From Rhodopseudomonas sp. (lineage in GTDB: Bacteria > Pseudomonadota > Alphaproteobacteria > Rhizobiales > Xanthobacteraceae), in the NCBI GenBank assembly GCA_016124795.1, contig WGNB01000060.1, positions 1 to 59,561 of the forward strand: a DNA stretch of 59,561 bases, given 5' to 3'. Within the stretch, counting starts at the first letter, position 1; the number at the start of each line of letters is the position of its first letter. Under the pieces are notes generated by a model. That model was not told the origin of the DNA and ran no database searches. It saw only the letters and a list, made by a program, of their open reading frames with translations. Below are positions 25,761-39,571 of the stretch, piece by piece. The position numbers and the translations under genes are program-made.

Positions 25761-25799
25761 AAAACGGCGCGGTGCAGCTTGTTGAGCCACACCGCGCCG
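25761..25799 (-). terminator. Terminator of the bolA-grxD unit
   Basis: On the minus strand CGGCGCGGTG pairs with CACCGCGCCG (10 bp, 15-base loop), followed by TTTT. It lies about 40 bases after the grxD stop, between grxD and the convergent fusion gene. Confidence 0.7.
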
Positions 25800-25841
25800 G
25801 GTTGTCGCGTTCGCGGACCGGTTCAAACCGGCGCGAAAAAC

Positions 25842-26174
25842 TTAAGCCTGCGCCGCCACCGGAACGCCGGCGTCCTTCAGGGCCTGCTGCAATTCGCCGG
25901 CCTGGAACATCTCGCGCACGATGTCGCAGCCGCCAACGAACTCACCCTTGATGTAAAGCTGCGGAATGGTCGGCCAGTTCGAATAGGCCTTGATGCCATC
26001 GCGCAGATCGGCGGACTCGAGCACGTTGAGGCCCTTATAGGCGACGCCGAGGTGATCGAGGATCTGCACGACCTGACCGGAGAAACCGCACTGCGGAAAC
26101 TGCGGCGTGCCCTTCATGAACAGCACTACGTCGTTGGCCTTCACTTCGTTGTCGATGAACTGCTCGATGCCCAT
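25842..26174 (-). CDS. grxD: Monothiol glutaredoxin (Grx4/GrxD)
   Basis: A 110-residue CGFS-type monothiol glutaredoxin. The active-site Cys29 is in [15 protein letters not shown] and [19 protein letters not shown] form the glutathione and 2Fe-2S binding surface. Such proteins carry or store Fe-S clusters and pair with BolA. The bolA gene lies 174 bases upstream on the same strand, a common alphaproteobacterial arrangement. AGGA precedes the ATG at 26174. Confidence 0.95.
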   Translation of the reverse strand: MGIEQFIDNEVKANDVVLFMKGTPQFPQCGFSGQVVQILDHLGVAYKGLNVLESADLRDGIKAYSNWPTIPQLYIKGEFVGGCDIVREMFQAGELQQALKDAGVPVAAQA

Positions 26175-26348
26175 GATTCAGGTCCTGTTTGGCGGCTCGG
26201 CGCGGTCCCTCTGGACCGGCGCGGCGAATGTCTCTGGTGCCGATATATGTAGCGCAAATTGTGACGCAAACCCAAATCGCCGCCGGAATAAGTGCGCCGG
26301 GGCTGGCGCATGGCAGGCTCCCGGGCGGTCGGCCAACCCGGTCTCGGC

Positions 26349-26579
26349 TCAGGGGGTGCCGGTTTGCAGCGCCAAAGCGTGCAGCACGCCGCCCATCTGG
26401 CCCTTCAGCGCCTGATAAACCAGCTGGTGCTGCTGCACCCGCGATTTGCCGGCAAACGAGGCTGCCAGCACCGTAGCGGCATAGTGGTTACCATCGCCGG
26501 CCAGGTCACGGATCGTCACCTGGGCATCGGGAATGCCCTCCTTGATCAGCCGTTCGATTTCACCTGCATCCATCGCCAT
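26349..26579 (-). CDS. bolA: BolA family protein
   Basis: A 76-residue BolA-like protein. It has the family block GDGNHYAATVLAASFAGKSRVQQHQLVYQAL (read in parts) with the conserved His used with glutaredoxin to bind a 2Fe-2S cluster. AAGGAG lies eight bases before the first ATG (26579); a second ATG two codons on is possible. It is transcribed toward grxD and the two products probably act as a complex in iron sensing or Fe-S delivery. Confidence 0.93.
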   Translation of the reverse strand: MAMDAGEIERLIKEGIPDAQVTIRDLAGDGNHYAATVLAASFAGKSRVQQHQLVYQALKGQMGGVLHALALQTGTP

Positions 26580-26775
26580 CGGTTATCTCCTTCGCGCCGC
26601 AAGATACGCCGAACCAGGCCGCTTCCGGCAGTCAAATTCGGCCAATTCACATCAAAAATGCCGTCTGACACCGACGCCGCGACGATGCTACGATACCGTC
26701 ACGCTTGGCCCTGAGGGGCGACGTCGCATTTCTTTCAAGAGCATCGTTTTTTTCGCATTGCCCGTGGGGGGAACC

Positions 26776-27711
26776 ATGACGAACCGGCATTCTCACTCCA
26801 GCCTTGGCTGGCGCGACCTTGTGACTTTCAAATCCGGCATTGCCGGGGCAAGCGCCGCGGCTCTGACCGTCCTTGTCATGACCGCCAGCGCGCAAGCCCA
26901 GATGAGCGACGCGCAAAAGGCCGCGATCAAATCGTCCTGCCGCTCCGATTACATCTCGAATTGCATGAGCGTGAAGCCGGGCGGCATCGAGGCATTGCAA
27001 TGCCTGCAAACCCACATGGCCAAGCTGTCGCCGGCCTGCCAGAGCGCGGTCAGCGCCGCGACGCCGAAACCGGCGGCACCGCCACCACCACCGGCCGCTG
27101 CCGCAGCGCCGCCTCCACCCCCGGCCGCACCGCCACCGCCCAAAACCGCCGCCGCACCACCACCGGCACCTCCGGCACCCGCCGTCGCTACGGCGCCACC
27201 ACCGGTTCAGCATAAACCCAAGCCGAAACCGGCCGCCAAGGCGCCGCCGCCACCGCCGAAGCAGGCGGTCGCCGTCCCGCCACCACCGCCGCCCGCGCCC
27301 GAGCCGCTACCGGCTCCAACCGCCGCGCAACTCAACGCCATCAAGGTCACCTGCCGCGGCGATTTCCATCGCGACTGCCGAGGCGTTCCGGCCGGCGGCG
27401 CACAGGCAATCGCCTGCCTGCAACTCCACGCCGCCACGCTGTCGCCGGACTGCAAGGTGTCGCTGGCCGACATCGCCGGCACCGCGCTGGTGCCAACCCC
27501 GGTCGACATCACGCCACCACCACCGGGCATGCCGAACGCACCAATCGTCATGACCGCGGTGATCGGACGGGCCTGCCTGCGCGACCTCGCCCTGCACTGC
27601 CGCGACACCGGTTTTGGCGACGGCCAGAAGATCGCATGCCTGATGGCGCGCGGCCCCAAACTGGCACCCCTATGTAAGGCGGCCCTGAAAATCACCGAAC
27701 CGGTACGCTGA
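26776..27711 (+). CDS. Secreted protein with three Cys-rich repeats and a Pro-rich linker
   Basis: A 311-residue exported protein. A signal region (about residues 10-42, ending SAQAQ) precedes three copies of a four-Cys repeat. The first is CRSDYISNC to LSPAC (Cys55, 63, 76, 88), the second CRGDFHRDC to LSPDC, and the third CLRDLALHC to LAPLC. The pattern is C-x7-C-x12-C-x11-C with small variations and recalls the GLG1-type Cys-rich repeat. Between copies one and two lies about 115 residues of Pro/Ala/Lys-rich sequence, probably spanning the periplasm or wall. The GTGGGGGGA site supports the ATG at 26776. Function unknown; disulfides are likely. Confidence 0.8.
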   Translation: MTNRHSHSSLGWRDLVTFKSGIAGASAAALTVLVMTASAQAQMSDAQKAAIKSSCRSDYISNCMSVKPGGIEALQCLQTHMAKLSPACQSAVSAATPKPAAPPPPPAAAAAPPPPPAAPPPPKTAAAPPPAPPAPAVATAPPPVQHKPKPKPAAKAPPPPPKQAVAVPPPPPPAPEPLPAPTAAQLNAIKVTCRGDFHRDCRGVPAGGAQAIACLQLHAATLSPDCKVSLADIAGTALVPTPVDITPPPPGMPNAPIVMTAVIGRACLRDLALHCRDTGFGDGQKIACLMARGPKLAPLCKAALKITEPVR

Positions 27712-27755
27712 GGACGGCCGCGAAAGGATGAAAAATATTTCCGATATACGACCAA

Positions 27756-27780
27756 TATACTTGCATACGGAAGTATGTTG
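27756..27780 (+). promoter_or_regulatory. MarR gene promoter -10 with overlapping palindromic operator
   Basis: TATACT (27756-27761) is a good -10. It abuts the palindrome CATAC-GGAA-GTATG (27764-27777), which would cover the transcription start. No convincing -35 is visible. The position fits autorepression by the MarR protein just downstream. Confidence 0.55.
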
Positions 27781-27795
27781 GCTTATATCGAGGCC

Positions 27796-28242
27796 ATGTC
27801 AAACACACCCTTTGTTGCCGTTATCGATCTGCTGCGCGCCTCGGCGCTGATCCAGGAACGCTTTGCCGGCGAACTCGGCTCAGTCCATGGCCTGGCGCTC
27901 GGCGAAGCGCTGCTGCTGATGCATCTCGAACGCGCGCCGCTCCAGCGCCTGACCCGGGTCGACCTGGCCAAGCGACTGCACGCCAGCGCCTCGACCGTGA
28001 CCCGCATGGCCGCGCCGCTCGAAAAAACCGGTTTCGTAATCCGGCAGTCCGATCCACGCGACGCCAGACTTGCTTATGTCGCGCTGACCGAAGCCGGCCT
28101 CGCCGCCGTGCGTGAGGTCCGCCAGACTCTGGAAAAGCGGTCGGCCGAACTGTTCCGCGATCGCTGGAGCGAAGACGATATCGCCGCCCTGGCCCATCTG
28201 CTCGGCCGGCTGACCGCCGGCGAACCAGGCACGCTGGTTTGA
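27796..28242 (+). CDS. MarR family transcriptional regulator
   Basis: A winged-helix regulator of the MarR family, about 148 residues. The DNA-binding core is LTRVDLAKRLHASASTVTRMAAPLEKTGFV (in parts), followed by the wing RQSDPRDARLAYVALTEAG. An ATG seven codons earlier (27775) sits inside the palindromic operator and only a few bases past the probable transcription start. I therefore prefer 27796, which has GAGG ahead. It is a single gene convergent with purL; its regulated target other than itself is not obvious. Confidence 0.87.
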   Translation: MSNTPFVAVIDLLRASALIQERFAGELGSVHGLALGEALLLMHLERAPLQRLTRVDLAKRLHASASTVTRMAAPLEKTGFVIRQSDPRDARLAYVALTEAGLAAVREVRQTLEKRSAELFRDRWSEDDIAALAHLLGRLTAGEPGTLV

Positions 28243-28258
28243 TAACCGCCGACCGCCG

Positions 28259-30469
28259 TTACGCCGCGCCCGCCATATAACCGGGCAGCCAGCCTTCCGA
28301 ACGCTCGCTCAGATCGGCAACGGCCATGGCGCGTTCGCCGGCCAGCGCCAGCGTCTTGCCGCCGGTGACGCCGATCCGCGACACCAGCACGCTGGCCGCG
28401 CGGGCCCGCGCCAGCACGGCCTCGACCTGCGCTTCCGGCACCGTCACGACGTAACGCGCCTGATCTTCGCCGAACCAGTAAGCATGAGCCGGCAGATCGT
28501 CAGGCGCGGCCTCGAACCTAGCGCCGATGCCGGAGGCCATCGCCATTTCGGCCAGCGCCACCAGCAATCCGCCGTCCGACAGATCGTGTACGGCGGTCGC
28601 GGTGCTGTCGAGAATGAGCGCCCGCACGAAATCGCCGTTCTCGCGTTCTTCGACGAGATCGACCGGCGGCGGCGCGCCTTCTTCACGCACCGCGATCTCG
28701 CGCAGATAGATTGACTGGCCAAGCCAGCCGGTGGTTTCGCCGATCAGCAGGATCGCCTCGCCCTCGGCCTTGAACGCAAGAGTCGCCGACTTGGTGAAAT
28801 CCGCGATCAAACCGACGCCGCCAATCGACGGCGTCGGCAGGATCGCCTTGCCATTGGTCTCGTTGTAGAGCGAGACGTTGCCGGACACGACCGGGAAGTC
28901 GAGCGCCTTGCAGGCTTCGGCGATGCCGCGCACGCAGCCGACGAACTGGCCCATGATCTCCGGCTTTTCCGGGTTGCCAAAATTCAGGTTATCGGTAATC
29001 GCCAGCGGCGTCGCGCCGACCGCCGTCAGATTACGCCAGCATTCGGCGACCGCCTGCTTGCCGCCTTCGAACGGATTGGCTTCGCAGTAACGCGGCGTCA
29101 CATCGGTGGCGAAAGCCAGCCCCTTCGGTCCTTCCTCGACGCGCACCACCGCCGCATCGCCGCCCGGCCGCTGCACCGTATTGCCACCGATGATGTGATC
29201 GTATTGCTCCCAGACCCAGCGCTTCGAACACAGATCCGGCGTCGCGATCAGATGCTCCAGCGCGTCGGCGATGCTGGCAGGCGCGGGCACGGTCTCGGCA
29301 TCGATCGTCGGCAGTTTCTCAAGGCTGATGAAGGGCCGTTTATACTCCGGCGCGCTGTCGCCCAGTTCCTTGATTGGCAGATCGGCCATGGTCTGGCCGT
29401 TGTGCCGGACGATGAAGCGCTTGCTCGGCGTGGTTTCGCCGACGATGGCGAAGTCGAGCCCCCATTTGCGGAAGATCGCCTCGGCCTCTTTTTCCTTCTC
29501 GGGCTTGAGCACCATGAGCATGCGCTCCTGGCTTTCCGACAGCATCATTTCATAGGCCGTCATGCCTTCTTCGCGGCACGGGACCTTGTCGAGATCGAGC
29601 GTCACGCCGAGATCGCCTTTGGCGCCCATTTCGGTGGCGGAGGATGTCAGACCGGCCGCGCCCATATCCTGGATCGCGATCACGCAGCCCTTTTCCATGA
29701 TCTCAAGGCAAGCCTCGAGCAGCAGCTTCTCGGCGAAGGGATCGCCGACCTGCACTGTCGGGCGCTTCTCGTCGGAGTCGTCGTCGAATTCGGCCGACGC
29801 CATCGACGCGCCATGAATGCCATCGCGGCCGGTTTTGGAGCCGAGATAAACGATCGGCATGCCGACGCCGGAAGCGGCCGCGTAAAAGATCTTGTCTTTC
29901 TCGGCGAGGCCCACTGCCATGGCATTGACCAGGATATTGCCGTCGTAACGGTTATGAAACCGCACCGAGCCGCCGACCGTCGGCACGCCGAAGGAATTGC
30001 CATAGCCGCCGATGCCGGCCACCACGCCGGACACCAGATGACGGGTCTTGGGATGTTCGGGCGCGCCGAAGCTCAGCGCGTTAAGGCAGGCGATCGGTCG
30101 CGCGCCCATCGTGAACACGTCGCGCAGGATGCCGCCAACACCGGTCGCCGCGCCCTGATAGGGCTCGATATAGCTCGGGTGGTTGTGGCTCTCCATCTTG
30201 AAGACGCAAGCTTGGCCGTCGCCGATGTCAATGACGCCGGCATTCTCGCCCGGCCCCTGAATGACATGCGGTCCGGAGGTCGGCAGCCCGCGCAGATGAA
30301 CCTTGGAGGATTTGTAGGAACAGTGCTCGTTCCACATCGCCGAGAAAATGCCGAGCTCGGTCAATGTCGGCTCCCGACCGATCAGGTCGAGGATCCGCTG
30401 ATACTCGTCGGGCTTGAGCCCGTGCTCGGCGACCAGTTCGGGGGTGATTTTCGGTTCGGTAACGGTCAC
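28259..30469 (-). CDS. purL: Phosphoribosylformylglycinamidine synthase subunit PurL
   Basis: The ATP-dependent synthetase subunit of FGAM synthase (small PurL type, 736 residues), working with PurQ and PurS in the fourth step of purine synthesis. Seen: [19 protein letters not shown] near the N-terminus, [10 protein letters not shown] (ATP/metal site), [13 protein letters not shown] and [16 protein letters not shown] choose the GTG at 30469 (M-T-V-T-E-P-K), which matches the family start and has GGAA ahead; the frame further upstream crosses the purQ gap. It follows purQ on the same strand. Confidence 0.95.
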   Translation of the reverse strand: MTVTEPKITPELVAEHGLKPDEYQRILDLIGREPTLTELGIFSAMWNEHCSYKSSKVHLRGLPTSGPHVIQGPGENAGVIDIGDGQACVFKMESHNHPSYIEPYQGAATGVGGILRDVFTMGARPIACLNALSFGAPEHPKTRHLVSGVVAGIGGYGNSFGVPTVGGSVRFHNRYDGNILVNAMAVGLAEKDKIFYAAASGVGMPIVYLGSKTGRDGIHGASMASAEFDDDSDEKRPTVQVGDPFAEKLLLEACLEIMEKGCVIAIQDMGAAGLTSSATEMGAKGDLGVTLDLDKVPCREEGMTAYEMMLSESQERMLMVLKPEKEKEAEAIFRKWGLDFAIVGETTPSKRFIVRHNGQTMADLPIKELGDSAPEYKRPFISLEKLPTIDAETVPAPASIADALEHLIATPDLCSKRWVWEQYDHIIGGNTVQRPGGDAAVVRVEEGPKGLAFATDVTPRYCEANPFEGGKQAVAECWRNLTAVGATPLAITDNLNFGNPEKPEIMGQFVGCVRGIAEACKALDFPVVSGNVSLYNETNGKAILPTPSIGGVGLIADFTKSATLAFKAEGEAILLIGETTGWLGQSIYLREIAVREEGAPPPVDLVEERENGDFVRALILDSTATAVHDLSDGGLLVALAEMAMASGIGARFEAAPDDLPAHAYWFGEDQARYVVTVPEAQVEAVLARARAASVLVSRIGVTGGKTLALAGERAMAVADLSERSEGWLPGYMAGAA

Positions 30470-30521
30470 TGATAATTCCGCGCGATCTGATGCTCCCCGC
30501 CACGTGGAGAGACGAAAAAAC

Positions 30522-31223
30522 TTAAGCCGCTTTTTCCAGCGCTTCCGCGAGCCCGGCAAACAGCCCGCGGCCGTCGGTATTACCGACGATGGCTTCGACG
30601 TGATTTTCCGGGTGCGGCATCATGCCAAGCACATTGCCGCCTTCGTTGACGATGCCGGCAATGGCGTTGATCGCGCCGTTATGATTCCAGTTCGGGTCGA
30701 TCATGCCGTCCGGCGAGGCATAACGGAAAACCACCCGGCCCTCGCCTTCCAGCCGCGCGATGGTTTCGCCGTCGGCAATGTAATTGCCCTCGCCATGCGC
30801 GACCGGCACGCGGATCACCTGCCCGGCGTTGTAGCCGCGGGTGAACGGCAGATCGGAGCGCTCGACCTTCAGAAAGACATCGCGGCAGATGAAGCGCAGG
30901 TTCTCGTTGCGCATCAGCACGCCCGGCAGCAGGCCGGACTCGCACAGGATCTGGAAGCCATTGCAGACGCCGAGCACCAGGCCGCCCTTGGCGGCAAAGC
31001 TGCGCACCGCGTTCATGATCGGCGAGCGCGCCGCGATCGCGCCGCAGCGCAGATAATCGCCGTAGGAGAAGCCGCCGGGCACGACGACGAGGTCGGTGCC
31101 GGCCGGCAGCTCATGGTCGGCATGCCAGACCATCGCCGGCTCTTTGCCGGAGACGAGCCTGAGCGTGCGCGCCATGTCGCGCTCACGATTGATTCCAGGA
31201 AAGACGAGGACGGCGGCTTTCAT
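30522..31223 (-). CDS. purQ: Phosphoribosylformylglycinamidine synthase subunit PurQ
   Basis: The glutaminase subunit (class I amidotransferase, 233 residues) that feeds ammonia to PurL. The catalytic Cys lies in [12 protein letters not shown] and the His/Glu pair in [25 protein letters not shown] is the usual start. It lies 19 bases after purS and 52 before purL, in operon order purS-purQ-purL. Confidence 0.96.
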   Translation of the reverse strand: MKAAVLVFPGINRERDMARTLRLVSGKEPAMVWHADHELPAGTDLVVVPGGFSYGDYLRCGAIAARSPIMNAVRSFAAKGGLVLGVCNGFQILCESGLLPGVLMRNENLRFICRDVFLKVERSDLPFTRGYNAGQVIRVPVAHGEGNYIADGETIARLEGEGRVVFRYASPDGMIDPNWNHNGAINAIAGIVNEGGNVLGMMPHPENHVEAIVGNTDGRGLFAGLAEALEKAA

Positions 31224-31242
31224 CGAATGACCTGCCTTCCGT

Positions 31243-31485
31243 TCACCCCAAAACCTCGACCCGGTAATTCTCGATCACCGTATTGGCCAGAAGCTTGTCG
31301 GCCGCTTCGTTAAGCAGAGCCTCGGCCTTTTTCGGATCGGCGGTTTCGATCTCGACGTCAAAGACCTTGCCCTGGCGGACGGAGGCCACGCCATCGACGC
31401 CGAGCGAGCGCAACGCGCCCTCGATCGCCTTGCCTTGCGGGTCGAGAATGCCGGTTTTCAGGGTGACGGTGACGCGGGCTTTCAT
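31243..31485 (-). CDS. purS: Phosphoribosylformylglycinamidine synthase subunit PurS
   Basis: An 80-residue structural subunit that joins PurQ and PurL. Family blocks: [20 protein letters not shown] and [12 protein letters not shown] start at the Met at 31485, as in relatives; the ORF can be extended 19 codons upstream without family similarity. It lies upstream of purQ on the same strand, about 150 bases after purC with a hairpin between. Confidence 0.94.
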   Translation of the reverse strand: MKARVTVTLKTGILDPQGKAIEGALRSLGVDGVASVRQGKVFDVEIETADPKKAEALLNEAADKLLANTVIENYRVEVLG

Positions 31486-31558
31486 GGCTGGCGGCTTACC
31501 ATAACAATCGGGACCTGTGGCCGGGAAAGTTCGGCCATCCACGCTAAACTAAAACGGC

Positions 31559-31595
31559 AAAGCCCGGCGCGAGGACTGCTCCTGTGCCGGGCCTT
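31559..31595 (-). terminator. Hairpin between purC and purS
   Basis: On the minus strand AAGGCCCGGC pairs with GCCGGGCTTT (one wobble), followed by GCCGTTTT. It lies about 40 bases after the purC stop and may partly separate purC from purSQL. Confidence 0.55.
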
Positions 31596-31635
31596 GGATT
31601 TTCTTGCGGCCCACCGGGCCGAGACCAGTCGAAAC

Positions 31636-32403
31636 CTAGCCTTTGACCAGCACCGGGCCGGAGCCCTGCGGCCGCTCGCCCTCGGCGACGATGCCAAGAC
31701 GCTTGGCGACCTCGGTATAGGCCTCAACCAGCCCGCCGAGATCGCGGCGGAAGCGGTCCTTGTCCATCTTATCGTTGGTCTTGATGTCCCACAGCCGGCA
31801 GGAGTCCGGGCTGATCTCATCGGCGACCACGATCCGCATCACGTCGTTTTCCCACAGGCGGCCGGTTTCCATCTTGAAATCGACCAGCCGGATGCCGACG
31901 CCGAGGAACAGGCCGGACAGGAAGTCATTGACGCGAATGGCCAGCGCCATGATGTCGTCGATTTCCTGCGGGCTCGCCCAGCCGAACGCGGTAATGTGCT
32001 CTTCCGACACCATCGGGTCGTTGAGCGCATCGTTCTTGTAATAGAACTCGATGATCGAACGCGGCAGTTGCGTGCCCTCGTCGATGCCGAGCCGTGTCGC
32101 CAGCGAACCGGCGGCGACATTGCGCACGACGATCTCGAGCGGAATGATCTCGACCTCGCGGATCAATTGCTCGCGCATATTGAGCCGGCGGATGAAATGC
32201 GTCGGCACCCCGATATCGTTGAGGTGCTGGAAGACGTATTCCGAGATGCGGTTGTTCAACACGCCCTTGCCTTCAATCACCTCGTGTTTCTTGGCGTTGA
32301 AGGCGGTGGCGTCATCCTTGAAATGCTGAATCAGCGTTCCCGGCTCAGGGCCCTCATAGAGGACCTTCGCCTTGCCTTCGTAAATGCGGCGGCGGCGACT
32401 CAT
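31636..32403 (-). CDS. purC: SAICAR synthase
   Basis: Phosphoribosylaminoimidazole-succinocarboxamide synthase, the ATP-dependent ligase joining aspartate to CAIR. Blocks: [38 protein letters not shown]-like [12 protein letters not shown] and [13 protein letters not shown] choose the Met at 32403 ([11 protein letters not shown], 255 residues), the family start; a Met ten codons upstream (32433) has GAGGAA but loosely spaced. It lies upstream of purS in the same direction. The 293 bases to the divergent DUF1476 gene show no clear feature. Confidence 0.95.
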   Translation of the reverse strand: MSRRRRIYEGKAKVLYEGPEPGTLIQHFKDDATAFNAKKHEVIEGKGVLNNRISEYVFQHLNDIGVPTHFIRRLNMREQLIREVEIIPLEIVVRNVAAGSLATRLGIDEGTQLPRSIIEFYYKNDALNDPMVSEEHITAFGWASPQEIDDIMALAIRVNDFLSGLFLGVGIRLVDFKMETGRLWENDVMRIVVADEISPDSCRLWDIKTNDKMDKDRFRRDLGGLVEAYTEVAKRLGIVAEGERPQGSGPVLVKG

Positions 32404-32696
32404 CGGGATATACCGTGGTTTTTGAAAGTCCATTGGATGCCGTGGTTCCTCTTCGTAACGACTTCAGATCCGCGGCGGCGGGACCGGACGTTATGGCTTG
32501 CGTCGGTTTGATACGCATGCGCTAAAACGCCCTGGGCACGAGGTCAACCTAGCCGATCGTCCCGGTCAGCACAATCGAACCCTGACCACGTTTTCCACTC
32601 CGCAATTTTGCCGTAATACCTCGCTGCCTTGTTGCCTTGACCCTGGCACAGCGATATGCAAGGCGCATCAAAATGATGTCAACAATGAGGGGCGGT

Positions 32697-33014
32697 ATGA
32701 CCACGTTCGACAAGCGCGAGGAAGGCTTCGAATCGAAGTTCGCGCATGACGAGGAGCTTCATTTCAAGGCAATGGCCCGCCGCAACAAGCTGCTCGGTCT
32801 CTGGGCGGCCGGCCTGCTCGGCAAAACCGGTGCCGATGCAGACGCTTACGCCAAGGAAGTCGTCATGGCCGACTTCGAAGAAGCCGGCGATGAAGACGTT
32901 TTTCGCAAAATTGCCAAGGATTTGGAAGGCAAGGGCGTGACCGAACAGCAAATTCGTCAGCAGATGAATGAGCTGATCGCCCAGGCCGTGGCGCAGATTC
33001 AGGCGGGCACCTGA
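32697..33014 (+). CDS. DUF1476 protein, F1-ATPase inhibitor zeta subunit family
   Basis: A 105-residue helical protein. The block FDKREEGFESKFAHDEELHFKA with RRNKLLGLWAAGLLG marks the DUF1476 family, whose Paracoccus member (zeta) inhibits ATP hydrolysis by the F1-ATPase. The N-terminal 15-20 residues carry the inhibitory function in that protein and are conserved here. GAGGGG precedes the ATG at 32697. It sits beside purC as in many alphaproteobacteria and is one base ahead of the aldolase gene. Confidence 0.92.
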   Translation: MTTFDKREEGFESKFAHDEELHFKAMARRNKLLGLWAAGLLGKTGADADAYAKEVVMADFEEAGDEDVFRKIAKDLEGKGVTEQQIRQQMNELIAQAVAQIQAGT

Positions 33015-33015
33015 C

Positions 33016-33786
33016 GTGACCGCTTTCGCGCTCGCCCGGCGCCTGCGTGCCGGCGAGACGGTGTTTTCGAGCTGGTGCAATCTGGCTAGCCTGATCGTGG
33101 CCGAAACCATCGCGCGCGAGGGCTTTACCGCCGTCGTGCTCGATGGCCAGCACGGGCTATGGGATGCCGCCACGATTCTGGCGGGGATCAGCGCATTGAA
33201 TCATGCCGGCGCCGCGCCGGTGGTCCGGGTTCCGGTTAACGATTTCGCATTTGCGTCGCGCGCCCTCGACTTCGGCGCCGAAGCGATCATCGCGCCGATG
33301 ATCAACAGCGCGGACGACGCGCGGCAATTCGCGGCAGCGGCGAAATACCCGCCGCTCGGCGAGCGCAGCTGGGGGCCGCAGCGCGCGATGAGTCTGCAAG
33401 GCTACAGCGTCACCGCCGAATACCTGCGCGACGCCAATACCGGCACGCTGACGCTCGCGATGATCGAGACCCCGCAAGCGCTCGCCAATGTCGACGCGAT
33501 TGCCGCGACCGCCGGCATCGATGCCTTGTTCGTCGGGCCTTACGATCTGTCGACGTCACTATCGGCGGGCAAAGCACAAGACATCAACGCCCCGGAAGTC
33601 GACAAGGCGATCGACACGATCTGCGCGGCGGCGGTCAAGGCCGGCAAGATTCCCGGCATCTATTGCAGCAATCCCGAACGTGCATTGGCGATGGCCAAGC
33701 GCGGCTTCAGATTCCTCACCATCGGCAGCGATCAGGGTCTGCTGCGCGAGGGCGCGGCGGCGCAGGTCAAAGCGCTGAAGGGCTGA
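33016..33786 (+). CDS. HpcH/HpaI family aldolase
   Basis: A 256-residue class II pyruvate-dependent aldolase of the HpcH/HpaI family. Catalytic landmarks: VVLDGQHGLWD (His/Asp region, with Gln where many members have Glu), AMIETPQAL (metal-binding Glu) and FVGPYDLSTSLSAG (Asp ligand). It would cleave 2-keto-4-hydroxy acids, releasing pyruvate; the natural substrate is unknown. The start is GTG at 33016, one base after the DUF1476 stop, so the two are coupled. Confidence 0.88.
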   Translation: MTAFALARRLRAGETVFSSWCNLASLIVAETIAREGFTAVVLDGQHGLWDAATILAGISALNHAGAAPVVRVPVNDFAFASRALDFGAEAIIAPMINSADDARQFAAAAKYPPLGERSWGPQRAMSLQGYSVTAEYLRDANTGTLTLAMIETPQALANVDAIAATAGIDALFVGPYDLSTSLSAGKAQDINAPEVDKAIDTICAAAVKAGKIPGIYCSNPERALAMAKRGFRFLTIGSDQGLLREGAAAQVKALKG

Positions 33787-33810
33787 TCGTCGTCCTGAAG
33801 CGCGAGCCGC

Positions 33811-37586
<3,776 letters not shown>

Positions 37587-37614
37587 CAGCGACGGCGCAT
37601 TGTGCGACAAGACT

Positions 37615-37651
37615 GCGGCCCGCCCGACACTTCTGACGTCGGGCGGGCCGC
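37615..37651 (+). terminator. Long GC hairpin after monomeric icd
   Basis: A perfect 14-bp stem (GCGGCCCGCCCGAC with GTCGGGCGGGCCGC) with a nine-base loop, 28 bases after the icd stop. No T tract follows, so it could be a weak terminator or a 3'-end RNA stabiliser. Confidence 0.5.
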
Positions 37652-37722
37652 CTGCCGAATCCCCATCGCGCCGCCACCGCGAGCTTCAACGGCCCGGCAT
37701 TGAAGGCCCGCGTGACCGCGGC

Positions 37723-37751
37723 TTTCACGGCGCGAAAGGCGATGCTATAGA
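37723..37751 (+). promoter_or_regulatory. Probable promoter of dimeric icd
   Basis: TTTCAC (37723-37728), 17 bases, TATAGA (37746-37751), nearly identical in form to the promoter of the first icd. Transcription would start near 37758. Confidence 0.5.
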
Positions 37752-37855
37752 GCGCGCCATGGCCGCAGCGCCGACAAGAACCCCAGGCGCGCGCCCTCCC
37801 TGCCGTCGCCCGACGGCCGTTCCCGATGCCGGCTCTCAAATGGTGGTTTCCTGAC

Positions 37856-39067
37856 ATGGCGAAGATCAAGGTAAAAAATCCCGTCGTCGAGATGGACGGC
37901 GATGAGATGACCCGCATCATTTGGCAGCTCATCAAGGACAAGCTGATCCACCCCTATCTCGATATCGACCTGCTCTATTACGATCTCTCGGTCGAAAAGC
38001 GCGACGAGACCAACGACCAGATCACTATCGATTCAGCCGAGATGACCAAGAAGGTCGGCGTCGCCGTCAAATGCGCCACCATCACGCCGGACGAAGGCCG
38101 CGTGAAGGAATTCGGCCTCAAGGAAATGTGGCGCTCGCCGAACGGCACCATCCGCAACATCCTTGGCGGCACGATCTTCCGCGAGCCGATCATCTGCAAG
38201 AACGTGCCGCGGCTGGTGCCCGGCTGGACCCAGCCGATCATCATCGGCCGCCATGCTTATGGCGATCAGTACCGCGCCACCGATTTCAAGTTTCCGACCA
38301 AGGGCACGATCTCGCTCAAGTTCGTTGGCGACGACGGCAAGGTGATCGAGAAGGAAGTGTTTAAGGCGCCCGGCGCCGGCGTCACCATGGCGATGTACAA
38401 CCTCGACGATTCGATCCGCGATTTCGCCCGCGCGTCGATGAACTTCGCGCTGGCGCGCAGCTATCCGCTCTACCTGTCGACCAAGAACACCATCCTCAAG
38501 CAATATGACGGCCGCTTCATGGAGCTGTTCCAGGAGGTGTTCGACGGCGAGTTCAAGGACAAGTTCGAAGCCAAGAAGCTGACCTACCAGCACCGGCTGA
38601 TCGACGACATGGTCGCCTCGGCGCTGAAGTGGTCGGGCGGCTATGTCTGGGCCTGCAAGAACTACGATGGCGATGTGCAGTCCGACACCGTCGCCCAGGG
38701 CTTCGGCTCGCTCGGCCTGATGACCTCGGTGCTGCTGACGCCGGACGGCAAGGTGGTGGAAGCCGAGGCCGCCCACGGCACCGTGACGCGACACTACCGC
38801 GAGCACCAGAAAGGCAACGAAACCTCGACCAATTCGATCGCCTCGATCTTCGCCTGGACCCGCGGCCTGGCGCATCGCGCCAAGCTCGACGACAATGCCG
38901 ACCTGGCGAAGTTCGCGGCGACGCTGGAGAAGGTCTGTATCGACACGGTCGAAGCCGGCTTCATGACCAAGGATCTCGCCCTGCTGGTCGGCCCCGAACA
39001 GAAGTGGCTGTCGACCACGGGCTTCCTTGACAAGATCGACGAGAACCTGAAAAAGGCGATGGCCTGA
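37856..39067 (+). CDS. icd: NADP-dependent isocitrate dehydrogenase, homodimeric type
   Basis: A 403-residue dimeric isocitrate dehydrogenase of the eukaryote-like subfamily common in Rhizobiales. Seen: [18 protein letters not shown], the phosphate-binding [13 protein letters not shown], and the metal-binding Asp loops in [11 protein letters not shown] and [10 protein letters not shown]. It catalyses the same reaction as the upstream enzyme. The frame could extend ten codons to 37826 but family members begin [10 protein letters not shown] strong terminator follows. Confidence 0.96.
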   Translation: MAKIKVKNPVVEMDGDEMTRIIWQLIKDKLIHPYLDIDLLYYDLSVEKRDETNDQITIDSAEMTKKVGVAVKCATITPDEGRVKEFGLKEMWRSPNGTIRNILGGTIFREPIICKNVPRLVPGWTQPIIIGRHAYGDQYRATDFKFPTKGTISLKFVGDDGKVIEKEVFKAPGAGVTMAMYNLDDSIRDFARASMNFALARSYPLYLSTKNTILKQYDGRFMELFQEVFDGEFKDKFEAKKLTYQHRLIDDMVASALKWSGGYVWACKNYDGDVQSDTVAQGFGSLGLMTSVLLTPDGKVVEAEAAHGTVTRHYREHQKGNETSTNSIASIFAWTRGLAHRAKLDDNADLAKFAATLEKVCIDTVEAGFMTKDLALLVGPEQKWLSTTGFLDKIDENLKKAMA

Positions 39068-39091
39068 CGCGGCCAACGCCCGCTCCAAACG

Positions 39092-39123
39092 AAAACGGCG
39101 CGGTCACCCGCGCCGTTTTTTTT
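39092..39123 (+). terminator. Rho-independent terminator after dimeric icd
   Basis: AAAACGGCGCGG pairs with CCGCGCCGTTTT (12 bp) around TCAC and runs into eight T. A textbook terminator 25 bases after the stop. Confidence 0.95.
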
Positions 39124-39163
39124 AGCGAGGCCGACGGCCGCCTTAGGGCGACCGACCGAATGC

Positions 39164-39514
39164 CTAGTGCTTGAGATCGTCCGGCACCGCGCCGCCGTTT
39201 TCGGCGAGCTTCTGCATCACCTGCTTGTGCAGCCAGATGTTCATCGAAGCGGAATCGCCCATGTCACCCTTGTAGCCGAGCTCGGTGGCCAATTCCTTGC
39301 GCGCGCCCAGGCTGGAATCCAGATCGAGAAGCTTCATCAGATCGACAATCGACTTCTTCCAGTCGAGCTTCTCCGGGTTCTTGGCGGCAAGGTCGTTCAT
39401 GACCTTGGCGACATCGACATCGGACAGCGGCGTCGCGGTGGCCGGGGCGGCAGCGCCTTCGGACGCCTTGGCCGAGCCGAAAATCGCCGACACGATTTTT
39501 CCAAAAATGCTCAC
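39164..39514 (-). CDS. DUF3597 domain protein
   Basis: A 116-residue protein of the DUF3597 family. The C-terminal half (VDLMKLLDLDSSLGARKELATELGY, in parts, then NIWLHKQVMQKLAENGG) is the domain; the N-terminus SIFGKIVSAIFG is hydrophobic/amphipathic. I select the GTG at 39514, eight bases after AAGGAG, giving MSIFGKIV; the ATG two codons upstream is too close to the ribosome site. Function unknown; the domain recalls a LysM-associated small fold. It diverges from yidB across a gap with a perfect palindrome. Confidence 0.85.
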   Translation of the reverse strand: MSIFGKIVSAIFGSAKASEGAAAPATATPLSDVDVAKVMNDLAAKNPEKLDWKKSIVDLMKLLDLDSSLGARKELATELGYKGDMGDSASMNIWLHKQVMQKLAENGGAVPDDLKH

Positions 39515-39571
39515 AATCATTTCTCCTTGCACATGCTTGATGGACGAACCAAACTATTAATCGAGCAGACC

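Noticed and set aside
29195-30472. 425-residue plus-strand frame opposite purL
   Set aside because: Antisense shadow; purL is unmistakable on the other strand.
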